A stretch of DNA of 64,000 nt from Pseudalkalibacillus sp045920555 (GCF_045920555.1 NZ_CP174509.1:4092001-4156000), one strand, 5' to 3'; shown: positions 36,395 through 45,172, counted from the first letter of the stretch. Notes: generated by a model from the letters alone, not told the origin. A program made the numbers and translations.

Positions 36395-37339
36395 TCATTT
36401 GTAAGCCTTACAAGCATCCACAAGATCCTGAATGATCTGCTCAGTCTCCTCCATTGTGTATACTGTAGCACCGGATGCCATAGGATGACCTCCGCCATTG
36501 TATTTTGCCGCGATCGTATTGACAATCGGCCCTTTAGAGCGAAGACGTACACGAATTTGGCCAGGTTCTTCTACAAAGAAAACCCACGACAAAAGACCTT
36601 CAACATTAGAAAAGGAATTGACAAGCAAGGAAGATTCATTTGGCGTTGTATTGAATTTCTCCATTACTTCTTGTGTCAAGTAAATATAGCCTACACCTGG
36701 CTCGATGTATTTGAAATTAGTTAATACATAACCATTTAAGCGGGTTAAATTCAATTTCACTTTATACATTTCATTATAGACGGATGAGATATCGAAATCG
36801 TAATTCCGTAATTCCCCTGCATATTTCATCGTCTTCTCTGTCGTATTTGGAAACAAGAAACGTCCTGTATCTCCGACAATCCCTGCATATAGGAGTCCAG
36901 CCCCTTTATCAGACAGCTTGAATTTATGGTTTTCTTTCCCATATAAAAAGAACTCATAGATCATTTCACTGACACTGCTTGCATCTGTATCAACCCAAAT
37001 CAAATCACCGTAACGGTCTTCATTTGGATGGTGATCGATTTTTATAATGAAGTCTCCAGATGAGTAGCGTTCGTCACTGATCCGAGCTTGATTAGCTGTA
37101 TCACATATAATAACAAGTGCATCCTTGTATACCTCGTCTGAAATCTGATCCATTTCAATCAAGAATTTCAATGATGCTTCTTCTTCCCCGACAACATGGA
37201 TCGTTTTTTGTGGAAAGCTTGCTTTTAAGATTTCAGCCAAACCTCCTTGTGATCCGAGGGCATCCGGATCTGGACGTACATGCCGGTGAATGATGATTTT
37301 TTCATATTCTTTAATCTTCTGTATAATATGTTCTTTCAT
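36395..37339 (-). CDS. nrnA: oligoribonuclease NrnA
   Basis: DHH/DHHA1-family phosphoesterase that degrades short RNA oligonucleotides and acts on 3'-phosphoadenosine 5'-phosphate. I chose the ATG at 37339 (AAAGGAG 6 bases upstream), giving 314 residues (B. subtilis 313). Motifs: RPDPDALGSQGGLAE, KIDHHPNEDRYG and the DHHA1 glycine loop GGGHPMASG. The order ytrI-nrnA(ytqI)-ytpI-ytoI matches B. subtilis. Confidence 0.95.
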   Translation of the reverse strand: MKEHIIQKIKEYEKIIIHRHVRPDPDALGSQGGLAEILKASFPQKTIHVVGEEEASLKFLIEMDQISDEVYKDALVIICDTANQARISDERYSSGDFIIKIDHHPNEDRYGDLIWVDTDASSVSEMIYEFFLYGKENHKFKLSDKGAGLLYAGIVGDTGRFLFPNTTEKTMKYAGELRNYDFDISSVYNEMYKVKLNLTRLNGYVLTNFKYIEPGVGYIYLTQEVMEKFNTTPNESSLLVNSFSNVEGLLSWVFFVEEPGQIRVRLRSKGPIVNTIAAKYNGGGHPMASGATVYTMEETEQIIQDLVDACKAYK

Positions 37340-37455
37340 TCTGGACTCCTTTAACTGTAACCTAATGTTCACTTTAGAATAGTACAATCTATGGAATTTA
37401 TATACGTTTTTCTATACAATGGAACTCGAAAGATCAATGACATTGGAGGTTTGTT

Positions 37456-37758
37456 ATGCCTGTTTTCATCATATTTATCGTATTATCAATAAGCCTTTAT
37501 ATATTTTATAAAATAAAGGAATTTCGCGTAAAGGCTCCTTATGAGAAGAGATGGACGAAATCCAAAGCTAATATAGCGCTAGGTGTTTTCATTGGAATGT
37601 TCGGGCTTAATCGCTTGGTTATCAATGAGTCTACATATGATTTGGTAATCGGTGGTGTATTTTTGATATTGGGCTTGATCAATGTTTTTATGGGTTATAA
37701 AGCTTATAAGTATTTTCTACCGCTTGCTGTTGAGGAGAATCAACAGTCTAAGTCGTAG
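37456..37758 (+). CDS. ytpI: YtpI-like membrane protein
   Basis: Small membrane protein of unknown function, 100 residues. Three hydrophobic segments: FIIFIVLSISLYIFY at the start, IALGVFIGMFGLNRLV in the middle and VIGGVFLILGLINVFMGY. The ribosome site GGAGG lies 7 bases before the ATG. Divergent from nrnA, as in B. subtilis. Confidence 0.82.
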   Translation: MPVFIIFIVLSISLYIFYKIKEFRVKAPYEKRWTKSKANIALGVFIGMFGLNRLVINESTYDLVIGGVFLILGLINVFMGYKAYKYFLPLAVEENQQSKS

Positions 37759-37806
37759 AATATTTTGGACCGATATTTTTTAGTCTGGCCCCTTTTTAAT
37801 TACATT

Positions 37807-37929
37807 CTTGCTCCCTACGGGATCTCAATCATTTAAAGAGTCTTTTATTTCAACATGACGCCTCTTTTGTGATTTGAGATCCCGTTTCGTTTCGCTCAAA
37901 AAATATATCCATATTTTTTAGGGAGCAAG
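37807..37929. repeat. nested inverted repeats forming a three-way-junction-like fold
   Basis: Outer helix: cttgctccct (37807-37816) with agggagcaag (37920-37929). Inside it are two hairpins: acgggatctcaatca (37817-37831) with tgatttgagatcccgt (37870-37885), and aaaaaatat (37898-37906) with atatttttt (37911-37919). It lies in the convergent gap between ytpI and ytoI, which otherwise has no gene. The second hairpin with its T run could also terminate. Confidence 0.75.
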
Positions 37930-38068
37930 GGGGATTACTCATATCGGAGGTATTTTCGGGTATATTCTAAGTGAACTACTTATTCGAGACTTCCTCTAAG
38001 ATTAAATTGTAGGAATTTTGGGTATGTTCCTTGTTGAAAGGCTCTTGTTGGATCAACTCAGAAATTTA

Positions 38069-38160
38069 TAAGCTGATTCGGAACTGATATAAGCGGATTT
38101 TTTGATTCTTAAGCCGATTATGAATTATATGAGTCGAGTTCAACTTTTTATAAGCCAATT
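38069..38160. repeat. five short repeats spaced 20-21 bp
   Basis: Units taagctgatt (38069), taagcggatt (38090), taagccgatt (38110), a degenerate tgagtcgagtt (38130) and taagccaatt (38151). Intervals are 21, 20, 20 and 21 bases, close to two helical turns. The array ends 38 bases from the ytoI stop codon. Confidence 0.75.
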
Positions 38161-38197
38161 CCATAAATATATCCGTCGACTCCCTCGGTCTTCCCTT

Positions 38198-39514
38198 TTA
38201 GAGGTGGCGTTCGATAAGTTGTGCCATCATCAGTGCTTTGCCGACGACGTCTCCCTCATGGTAGATCTCGACATCGACTTTCCCATACCGTCTGCTTAGT
38301 TCAAGAATCTTTGGACGGATGGTAATTTTACTATCGATTTGCACAGGTTTTAAGAAGTATAGAGTGATATTTTCTACGACGAGGTCACCCTTTTTCTGCT
38401 TTCGCAACGCCCTGCTGCCAACCTCAGATACCAGTGTCGTCATTACACCATAAGATAGAGTCCCCAAATAACTCGTCATCTGTGGAGTGACTTCACAGGT
38501 GAAGAACACATCCTGTTCATTTTCATTATCTCGAACGTGGCTTGTTATCAGATCATCGAATGTTTCTCCAATCTGCGGCTGCTTTTGAATCATTTGAAGA
38601 GCTTTCAACACATCTTGTCTGCTGATGATACCATGTAGTGTTTGCTGTGAATCGACGACAGGTAAAAGCTCAATGCCTTCCCAAATCATCATGTGGGCTG
38701 CGTTCGCAACGGAGGTAGTACCACTGACAGTGATTGGATTTTTGGTCATCACTTTCTCAATCGTCAATTCGTTGTCCTTTCCTATAATGTCTTTGGAAGT
38801 CACGACCCCAACAATTCGCTTCTTTCTATCTACAACAGGATAACGGCTGTGATTCGTCTCCCTGTTCAACTCGTACCATTTAGAGACCTTTTCTTCGTTC
38901 ACCAGATAATTTGTTTGTTCGATTGGGATCGTAATGTCACTGACAAGGACGATTTCCTTTTTGATCAACTGGTCATAAATGGCTCGGTTGATCATTGTCG
39001 CAACGGTAAACGTATCATAACTCGTTGAAATGACTGGAAGCTCTAATTCGTCTGCCAGCTTCATCACCGTTTCATCGGTATCAAAGCCACCTGTTATGAG
39101 GACCGCTGCCCCCGCTTTTAATCCAAGCGCATGTGCTTTTGTTCTGTTTCCGACGATCAACAAGCTGTCCGGGTCCACATAGCGCATCATTGCCTCAAGC
39201 TTCATGGCACCGATAACGAACTTGTTGAGAGTCTTATGCAGCCCTTTTTTTCCACCAAGGACTTGTCCATCAACAACATTGACAACCTCAGCAAATGTAA
39301 GCTTCTCGATGTTTTCTTTACGTTTCTTTTCTATACGGATCGTACCTACACGCTCAATCGTACTGACCGTCCCTTGATTTTCTGCATCTTTTATAGCCCT
39401 GTAAGCAGTACCCTCACTAACGGAAAGAGCTTTTGCAATTTGTCTGACAGAAATTTTGCTTCCGATTTCTAATGTTTCGATATACTCTAATATTTGTTCA
39501 TGTTTTGTAGACAT
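38198..39514 (-). CDS. ytoI: YtoI: HTH, DRTGG, CBS pair and hot-dog domain protein
   Basis: Multidomain regulatory protein of unproven function. Order of domains in 438 residues: winged-helix or HTH (about 1-65, VRQIAKALSVSEGTAYRAI), DRTGG (about 70-185), two CBS modules (about 195-310, ligand-sensing), and a C-terminal thioesterase-like hot-dog domain (about 325-435). CBS pairs usually bind adenine nucleotides, so this could be a nucleotide-responsive switch. B. subtilis YtoI has the same architecture. It converges with ytpI across the repeat-rich gap. Confidence 0.88.
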   Translation of the reverse strand: MSTKHEQILEYIETLEIGSKISVRQIAKALSVSEGTAYRAIKDAENQGTVSTIERVGTIRIEKKRKENIEKLTFAEVVNVVDGQVLGGKKGLHKTLNKFVIGAMKLEAMMRYVDPDSLLIVGNRTKAHALGLKAGAAVLITGGFDTDETVMKLADELELPVISTSYDTFTVATMINRAIYDQLIKKEIVLVSDITIPIEQTNYLVNEEKVSKWYELNRETNHSRYPVVDRKKRIVGVVTSKDIIGKDNELTIEKVMTKNPITVSGTTSVANAAHMMIWEGIELLPVVDSQQTLHGIISRQDVLKALQMIQKQPQIGETFDDLITSHVRDNENEQDVFFTCEVTPQMTSYLGTLSYGVMTTLVSEVGSRALRKQKKGDLVVENITLYFLKPVQIDSKITIRPKILELSRRYGKVDVEIYHEGDVVGKALMMAQLIERHL

Positions 39515-39590
39515 CTTTTCACCAAGCTTTCTAAAACCGATCTCCCAAATTGCTAAGTCTTTCCTATTATACTAAGGGTGACTCGTTACA

Positions 39591-39836
39591 TCAATATTGT
39601 CTGACTCTCTTTCGTTCCTTATCTGGACGTTTGAGAGATGTGCTTTCGGTGGTTTGCTGTGGATATCTCCGGAAAAGCAATACTGAAAAATTCCCGCCGA
39701 TCACAAGTAGAGCAAAGAATAACCAGATGGCAGAAAACCATCCACCCAGCCCTGTCCCGATTTCAGGTAGATACGGAACAGCAAAGTATACAAGTGCCAG
39801 GGCACCTAGTAAGGATAAAATCAGTCTATTTTTCAT
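39591..39836 (-). CDS. small membrane protein of unknown function
   Basis: I chose the ATG at 39836, with AAAGGAG 9 bases upstream, giving 81 residues beginning MKNRLILSLLGALALVYFA. Two membrane segments (about residues 4-20 and 33-51) and a basic, arginine-rich C-terminal tail ending RKRVRQY, likely cytoplasmic. No family recognised. It lies between ytkL and ytoI. Confidence 0.65.
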   Translation of the reverse strand: MKNRLILSLLGALALVYFAVPYLPEIGTGLGGWFSAIWLFFALLVIGGNFSVLLFRRYPQQTTESTSLKRPDKERKRVRQY

Positions 39837-39923
39837 AAAGTCATTCTCCTTTCCCTTTGCATAGGGGATGTCCTTTTTACTCAATGTATGCAAATACCCT
39901 CTTAGAAAGAAGAATGAGCCTTG

Positions 39924-40604
39924 TTAAAGTTCGATGGATTCTCCAGATTTTAATGCGCGTCCTTTTTTACCTTCCAGCTGATTTACAAACGCGTCAGGAT
40001 CTTGCTCGATAACAGGGAACGTATTGTAATGGATCGGTACTACATAATTTGCTTTCAGCCAGCTTGCAGCAATCGAAGCATCTTCAGGTCCCATCGTAAA
40101 GTTATCACCGATTGGCAAGAAAGCGAGGTTGATATAGTTCTGGTCACCAATCAATTTCATATCGGAAAACAATGCTGTATCACCGGCATGGTAAACTGTT
40201 TTGTCCTCAGCTATGAATAGAATTCCTGCTGGCATCCCAGTGTAAACGATAGTTCCATCCTCTTCAGTATAGCTTGAACCATGGAAAGCCTGGGTCAACT
40301 TCACTTTCCCGAAATCAAACTGGTATGCACCACCGATATGCATCGCATGGATCTCAACACCTTTAGAACCTAGGTAATTTGCTAATTCAAATGGCGCGAC
40401 AACCAAAGCATCGTTCTTTTTCGCAATATCTACCGTATCTCCAACATGGTCGTTGTGGCCATGGGTAAGTAGAATCACATCTGCCTTTACATCATCTGCT
40501 TTAATGTGACATTGTTCATTTCCTGTAATGAAAGGATCAATCCAAATTGATTTTCCATTTGTTTCGATAGCGACTACTGAATGGCCATAATACGTTACTT
40601 TCAT
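39924..40604 (-). CDS. ytkL: metallo-beta-lactamase-fold hydrolase YtkL (UPF0173)
   Basis: Predicted metal-dependent hydrolase; its substrate is unknown. The metal motif HGHNDHVGD is seen at residues 49-57, and later ligands lie in YHAGDTALF and PIHYNTFP. The 226 residues match UPF0173. AGGAGAGA precedes the ATG. Adjacent to ald with repeat copy F between, as in B. subtilis apart from the repeat. Confidence 0.9.
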   Translation of the reverse strand: MKVTYYGHSVVAIETNGKSIWIDPFITGNEQCHIKADDVKADVILLTHGHNDHVGDTVDIAKKNDALVVAPFELANYLGSKGVEIHAMHIGGAYQFDFGKVKLTQAFHGSSYTEEDGTIVYTGMPAGILFIAEDKTVYHAGDTALFSDMKLIGDQNYINLAFLPIGDNFTMGPEDASIAASWLKANYVVPIHYNTFPVIEQDPDAFVNQLEGKKGRALKSGESIEL

Positions 40605-40781
40605 TTAAGATCTCTCCTCTTTCAAATTAATTTCTGTGTAATTCCTTCTCCTAAAGTATTTCGGTTTCCTTCTACTAGTAGAAACAAAACACAAGATACA
40701 TACCATCCTTGTACCCGTTTCACCCTTCATTTTACACATCAGAATGGAATTTAAAAAATAATTTGGGGTGAATAGACTCTG

Positions 40782-41110
40782 GGTAAAATTCAATCCCTTT
40801 CCGAACGATCCGCAAGCCTCCTCGCTCACTTGCACAGGATCTCAGCACAAAAACGAAATCATTTTCGTGTCTACGATGAGAATTCTTAGAAGCTTTCCTT
40901 ATGTTGGCTTCGACGTTCACCACAAGATCACGGACTCATATCCCATCCTTGTAGTTTTGCGCCGAGTAACCGCATAGTCGAAGTTCATTATTATACTCGA
41001 AGATCCTTAAATCGCTGCGGGATCTCACCTGGATTGCCTTTTCAACTGGAGTGTTACGAATTCCGTTTCAAAAAATTCCTTGCAAAAATCAACACTATTT
41101 AACAAAGCCG
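40782..41110 (-). repeat. R1 repeat, copy F (long form)
   Basis: Minus-orientation copy with the inner core. The right end tttaacaaagccg matches the family terminus and the left end is lost. The arm near 40800 lacks the usual ccgcggg, and an internal deletion removes part of the cgcaggcgcagg segment near 40975. It fills most of 40605-41164, where I see no gene. Confidence 0.88.
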
Positions 41111-41114
41111 TTGA

Positions 41115-41152
41115 ATAAAAAAAGAGACTGAGCACATCCGTGTCAGTCTCTG
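41115..41152 (-). terminator. ald terminator
   Basis: Minus-strand perfect 9-bp stem AGAGACTGA / TCAGTCTCT followed by seven T residues, 13 bases after the ald stop. Confidence 0.88.
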
Positions 41153-41164
41153 TTCCATCGGCAT

Positions 41165-42289
41165 TTATATTTTATTTGAGAGCATTTCCTTTACATCATT
41201 GTACTCTATACCATGTGCCTCAGAAACTGCTTCATATGTCACGTAGCCATCAAGTGTGTTGATTCCTTTTAGTAGAGCATCATTATCACTGCAAGCTTTG
41301 ACGTAACCTTTATTGGCAATTTCCAAAGCATAAGGGACGGTGACATTTGTCAAAGCAATCGTAGAGGTACGCGGAACCGCACCTGGCATGTTTGCAACAG
41401 CATAGTGGACTACTCCATGTTTTTCATACGTCGGGTTATCATGAGTGGTAATGCGATCAGTCGTTTCAAAAATACCGCCCTGATCGATTGCAACATCAAC
41501 GAGGACAGATCCTTTTCTCATTTTCTGGATCATTTCCTCAGTAACAAGCTTAGGCGCTTTCGCACCTGGAATCAGTACAGCACCGATGACAAGATCAGAA
41601 TCTACTACAGCTTCAGCAATATTCAGTGGATTAGACATTAACGTATTGATATCAGAACCGAAAATATCATCCAACTGGCGAAGCCGCTCTGGATTCAAGT
41701 CGATGACCGTCACACTTGCACCTAAACCAACAGCGATTTTCGCTGCATTTGTACCCGCTACACCCCCGCCGATGACAGTAACTTTACCTCTGTGCACTCC
41801 AGGAACGCCTCCAAGCAGGATCCCCATTCCGCCATGAGGTTTTTCGAGGAATGAAGCACCGATCTGTGTAGCCATTCTACCTGCCACCTCACTCATTGGT
41901 GTCAACAATGGAAGACTGCGATTAGGTAGCTGTACTGTTTCGTAAGCAATACCGACAACTTTATTTTCAATCAACGCTTTTGTCAATTCCGGTTCTGCAG
42001 CCAAATGTAAATATGTAAATAAAATTAGTCCTTCGCGGAAATATTGGTATTCTTCCGGCAATGGTTCTTTAACCTTCATTACCATTTCCATGCTCCAAGC
42101 TTCTGCTGCAGAATCGACGATCTCAGCCCCAGCTTCTTGGTATTGTTCATTCGTAAAACCTGATCCGAGTCCAGCATCTCTTTCAATGAAAACCTCATGC
42201 CCCGATGTTTTCAGATTAACTACACCAGCTGGCGTCATTGCGATACGATTTTCATTATTCTTAATTTCTCTTGGTACACCAATACGCAT
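41165..42289 (-). CDS. ald: alanine dehydrogenase
   Basis: Reversible NAD-dependent deamination of alanine to pyruvate and ammonia, important for alanine use and sporulation in Bacillus. The 374 residues match. MRIGVPREIKNNENR at the N-terminus and VTVIGGGVAGTNAAKIAVGL (the Rossmann fold) are clear. KEPLPEEYQYFREGLILFTY carries conserved substrate-site residues. AGGAGG lies before the ATG at 42289. Confidence 0.97.
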   Translation of the reverse strand: MRIGVPREIKNNENRIAMTPAGVVNLKTSGHEVFIERDAGLGSGFTNEQYQEAGAEIVDSAAEAWSMEMVMKVKEPLPEEYQYFREGLILFTYLHLAAEPELTKALIENKVVGIAYETVQLPNRSLPLLTPMSEVAGRMATQIGASFLEKPHGGMGILLGGVPGVHRGKVTVIGGGVAGTNAAKIAVGLGASVTVIDLNPERLRQLDDIFGSDINTLMSNPLNIAEAVVDSDLVIGAVLIPGAKAPKLVTEEMIQKMRKGSVLVDVAIDQGGIFETTDRITTHDNPTYEKHGVVHYAVANMPGAVPRTSTIALTNVTVPYALEIANKGYVKACSDNDALLKGINTLDGYVTYEAVSEAHGIEYNDVKEMLSNKI

Positions 42290-42530
42290 TTTTACAACCT
42301 CCTAAATCAACAAATCTTCAATAACTACCACGTCGTCGATCTTGTCCAAATTGACTGCCATTTAAAGATAACACCAATTGACAAAAAGAAAAAGGGAAAA
42401 ATCGTTGTATATACTGAAATGAGCGTATTTTTCACACTTTTCCATACGTTGCCATCATAACACAAAATAATAAAGGAAGTAGCCTATAATCATAAGGTTT
42501 GTTTTATTGGGTGATTTTATTTATCTTTTT
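42290..42530. other. gap upstream of ald, no gene seen
   Basis: AT-rich stretch that should contain the ald promoter and any control sites. I found no open frame with a ribosome site and no clear operator. Confidence 0.35.
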
Positions 42531-42646
42531 GGCTTGTTGAATAGTCATGTTGATTTTTGTATGAAATTTTCTAGAACAAAATTCGCGCCACTTCAGTGGG
42601 AAGGGAGTGAATTTTGCATATATCAACAATAAACTTTAACAGAGCC
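42531..42646 (+). repeat. R1 repeat, copy G (remnant)
   Basis: Ends match the family (ggcttgttgaatag and tttaacagagcc) and the flanking tracts atgttgattttt and atatcaaca are kept. Almost all of the core is lost: attcgcgccacttcagtggg joins directly to aagggagtgaattttgc. Confidence 0.8.
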
Positions 42647-42699
42647 ATTTTTTGAAGACCTCTTCTTTTTAAATGTTTCGAAAAGGTCTTCACTGGAAC

Positions 42700-42870
42700 T
42701 TATCTCAATTGATTCTGTCTTCCATCCTCTTGGTGTGGAGCCTCAATATGATTCGGGCCTGCTTGACCGACAACACCGCTTTGATAGGATTGCAAGATTT
42801 GGTTTTGTACTTCTATTTCACCTTCTGTTTCAAATTGATATTTTTTGTTTTTATTAGGTTGTTTCTCCAT
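42700..42870 (-). CDS. small glutamine/asparagine-rich protein, 56 residues
   Basis: Not recognised. The frame begins MEKQPNKNKKYQFE and ends GRQNQLR. A strong ribosome site AAGGAGG lies 8 bases before the ATG. The composition is very hydrophilic: about a fifth Q, with many N, K, E and G and a GQAGPNH stretch. Such composition is seen in small spore proteins, but no SASP motif is present. It lies between ald and the next small gene. Opposite-strand frames here are less convincing because they lack a ribosome site. Confidence 0.65.
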   Translation of the reverse strand: MEKQPNKNKKYQFETEGEIEVQNQILQSYQSGVVGQAGPNHIEAPHQEDGRQNQLR

Positions 42871-43020
42871 GATCTGCGCCTCCTTGTCCTATAAGATTCA
42901 ATTTTAGTATGTGAAATAGACCACCTCATTATTTGAACCAATATGAGCCAAAGTACGTCATGTCGATAGCCGAAATCGACCATTTTATGTACAATGTGTG
43001 TTAGTAGGAGGAATGGATGG

Positions 43021-43335
43021 ATGATATATACATTTACAAATGATGAACGCTTAGGGATCAAGCTTCCGTTATTAGAGCAATCTTGGAATAACTATACGAA
43101 AGAAACTCAAGAATTGATATTAGCAGAATGGGAAACGATTCGAGGAAAAATTCCCGATCGAATCAAGGAATTGGAAAATGAAATCAACGACAGACAAAGC
43201 CAACTCTATCAAGAGGAAGACTTCGAACGTTCATGTGAGTTGAATTCTGAGATATCTGAATTAGCCTCCATTATCAATGATTTGTGGATCTGGTATCGAG
43301 CTAACAATCACATCACTCAAAAAGGACATTACTAA
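43021..43335 (+). CDS. hypothetical coiled-coil protein
   Basis: I chose the ATG at 43021, 9 bases after AGGAGG, giving 104 residues starting MIYTFTNDERLGIKLP. A frame-internal ATG 9 codons upstream lies before the ribosome site. Residues 45-80 (KIPDRIKELENEINDRQSQ and after) look like a coiled coil; no membrane segment. Function unknown. It is followed by repeat copy H and a plus-strand terminator at 43611. Confidence 0.75.
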   Translation: MIYTFTNDERLGIKLPLLEQSWNNYTKETQELILAEWETIRGKIPDRIKELENEINDRQSQLYQEEDFERSCELNSEISELASIINDLWIWYRANNHITQKGHY

Positions 43336-43343
43336 CATTTGTT

Positions 43344-43610
43344 GGCTTCGTTAAATAGTAATGTTGATTTTTGGCAAGAAGTTTCCTGAAGCCAAATTCG
43401 CGACACTCCTGCAAGAAAAGCGAGCCAGGCGAGACCCCACAGCGAGGATCCAGAGAAGTGATGTCCAGCTCAGCGACCAGTCACTTGGATCACTTCAAAC
43501 TTCCTGCGGCTGCCTCCTCGTCAGTTCTCCAGTGATCTATGTGACTATGCGGGTCGCTTCCGCTTTTCATCAGCCCCCGGAAAGGGAGTGAATTTTGCCT
43601 ATATCTAACA
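43344..43610 (+). repeat. R1 repeat, copy H (variant core)
   Basis: Left end ggcttcgttaaatag and arms gacactcctgcaagaaaagc, gagccaggcgagacccca and ccggaaagggagtgaatttt belong to R1. The inner part (about 43446-43575) differs from every other copy: it has atgtccagctcagcgaccag and gcgggtcgcttccgctttt, which resemble the R3-type repeat. It appears to be one repeat inserted in another. No gene seen in 43336-43678. Confidence 0.8.
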
Positions 43611-43632
43611 CTCATTGCAAAATGAGTTTTTT
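43611..43632 (+). terminator. terminator after the 104-residue ORF
   Basis: Stem CTCATT / AATGAG with loop GCAA followed by TTTTTT. Confidence 0.75.
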
Positions 43633-43644
43633 CTTTTGATTAAA

Positions 43645-43678
43645 AATAAAAGACGACCCAATTTAATTGAGCCATCTC
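43645..43678 (-). terminator. moaB terminator
   Basis: Minus-strand stem GGCTCAATT / AATTGGGTC held by G-U pairs, followed by TTTTATTTTT. Moderately convincing. Confidence 0.45.
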
Positions 43679-44191
43679 TTACAAATCTTTTTTGATTTCA
43701 CGGACGACATGATTGATTTCAGGAAGGATCAGTTTACTCATAGCCAGCTTTACTGCACCGGTCGATCCTGGTACCGAAAAAATCACTGTATCATTATAGA
43801 CACCTGCAATTGCCCTGCTTAGTATTGCGGCTGAACCGATATCCTCTGTATAACTTAACATTCTGAAAAGTTCTCCAAAGCCGGGGATTTCTTTATCCAA
43901 AAGTTCTGATACTACTTCTACAGAAACATCCCGCTTAGCAATGCCTGTCCCACCATTCATGATGATCGCATCCGTTCCGGAGTCACTTGCTCCGCTCCTT
44001 AATATCTCTTGAAGAACGATCGACTCATCTTTTACGATTTTGTATGAAGAAATCGTGTGGCCGTTATCTTCAAGTGCTGCTAAAATATACTTTCCGCTCT
44101 TATCCGTTTCCTTTGTCCGTGTATCACTGACTGTTATGACCATTACTCGTACATGGTTTGGCGCTTCCTTTTTGTGTTCTTCCACACTCAT
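43679..44191 (-). CDS. moaB: molybdenum cofactor biosynthesis protein MoaB
   Basis: Belongs to the MoaB/MogA family that adenylylates molybdopterin. Motifs: VITVSDTRTKETDKSG near residue 20-35 and IIMNGGTGIAKRD. The 170 residues fit. The start is either the ATG at 44191 or a GTG one codon earlier; I prefer the ATG. B. subtilis also has moaB next to ackA, after argGH, which are not present here. No other molybdopterin gene lies in the window. Confidence 0.92.
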   Translation of the reverse strand: MSVEEHKKEAPNHVRVMVITVSDTRTKETDKSGKYILAALEDNGHTISSYKIVKDESIVLQEILRSGASDSGTDAIIMNGGTGIAKRDVSVEVVSELLDKEIPGFGELFRMLSYTEDIGSAAILSRAIAGVYNDTVIFSVPGSTGAVKLAMSKLILPEINHVVREIKKDL

Positions 44192-44203
44192 CACCTATCA
44201 CCC

Positions 44204-45040
44204 TTAGTTCCGTTTTTCTAGTAGCCAACGTTTCTGATAAAACTGGTTTGCAAAATCTGTGATCTGCCTTGAAAGCTGATAATTAGCTGTTGCTCCATAT
44301 ACCATCCCCATCAACGGAATTCCTTGGATCAGGCGTTTTCGCAACATGAAAAGAACCATTCCTTTACCGACTAAACTTACCAGGTGCCGCATCCATTGAC
44401 TGTCAGCAACCAGCTCGTCTGATTCGAAAAAGTATGGATTGATTTCTTGGTCCAAAACCTCGCTCATCAACTGCTCCCATGCTTCATGCTGATGCTGCTT
44501 CGGCAATGTAGCGGCATGAAATAATTTCAGTGATAACATGGTTTCATAAGGTTGGTTGATCGAATATCCATATGAAAGGGAAAGTACTTGGATTGATCTC
44601 AAATGCGCTGCAATGCTTGCAGGTATATCAATCCCTAAAAACAAAATACCGCCTGCTCCTGATAAACCGCCTTGTGCAAAAGAAAGGAGCCTATGTTTCG
44701 CTACTTGATGCTGCGCTATGTATCTAAGCTGTTCAATCCGGCAATCCTGGACATCTTCCCAAACTTCCACATCTTTGTTCATTGATTGAGCTGACAGCAG
44801 CACTCTCTGCTTTGTATCTTGTTGGAATTGTGAATTCAAAATGATTGAATGCAAATGGAAAAGCAGGTTGTCGATTGTTTGAAGTGCTTTCCCCCTAATC
44901 CTCGAAGAAATCCTGCTGAAGACATCCTCAAATGTTTTTTCATACGCTCTATTGAAGTCAGTCGGAACATATGTAAAATATTCTTGCTCCCATTTTTCAA
45001 TGGAAGACCAAACTTGCTTTTCATTTTGAGACCATTCCAT
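44204..45040 (-). CDS. EcsC family protein
   Basis: Resembles EcsC, the third gene product of the B. subtilis ecs cluster; family function is unclear. I chose the ATG at 45040, 8 bases after GGAGG, giving 278 residues. The family glycine-rich helix region is seen as QGGLSGAGGILFLGIDIPAS near the middle, with a second hydrophobic stretch near IQGIPLMGMVYGATANYQL. It is followed by moaB with 12 bases between, so the two may share a transcript. Confidence 0.8.
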   Translation of the reverse strand: MEWSQNEKQVWSSIEKWEQEYFTYVPTDFNRAYEKTFEDVFSRISSRIRGKALQTIDNLLFHLHSIILNSQFQQDTKQRVLLSAQSMNKDVEVWEDVQDCRIEQLRYIAQHQVAKHRLLSFAQGGLSGAGGILFLGIDIPASIAAHLRSIQVLSLSYGYSINQPYETMLSLKLFHAATLPKQHQHEAWEQLMSEVLDQEINPYFFESDELVADSQWMRHLVSLVGKGMVLFMLRKRLIQGIPLMGMVYGATANYQLSRQITDFANQFYQKRWLLEKRN

Positions 45041-45108
45041 ACCGTCCACCTCCAAGAATCACTTTTCATCCATTATAACAAAACTGACACGATTAAAATA
45101 TGAGGGTT

Positions 45109-45142
45109 AAAAAGAACTCCACCAGAGAGTAGGTGGAGTTCT
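45109..45142 (-). terminator. terminator beyond repeat copy I
   Basis: Minus-strand perfect 10-bp stem GAACTCCACC / GGTGGAGTTC with an 8-base loop and TTTTT. It is the first clear terminator after ackA and lies on the far side of repeat copy I. Confidence 0.85.
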
Positions 45143-45172
45143 TTATGAAAGGATGTTTTCTAAAATGCTGTA

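Noticed and set aside
38069..38160. CRISPR-like array
   Set aside because: Units are only about 10 bases with 10-base gaps and are degenerate. There are no cas genes.
42673..42894. Plus-strand 73-residue hydrophobic frame
   Set aside because: It is antisense to the 56-residue gene, which has a strong ribosome site. The hydrophobic character is what the complement of a Q/N/K-rich gene gives.
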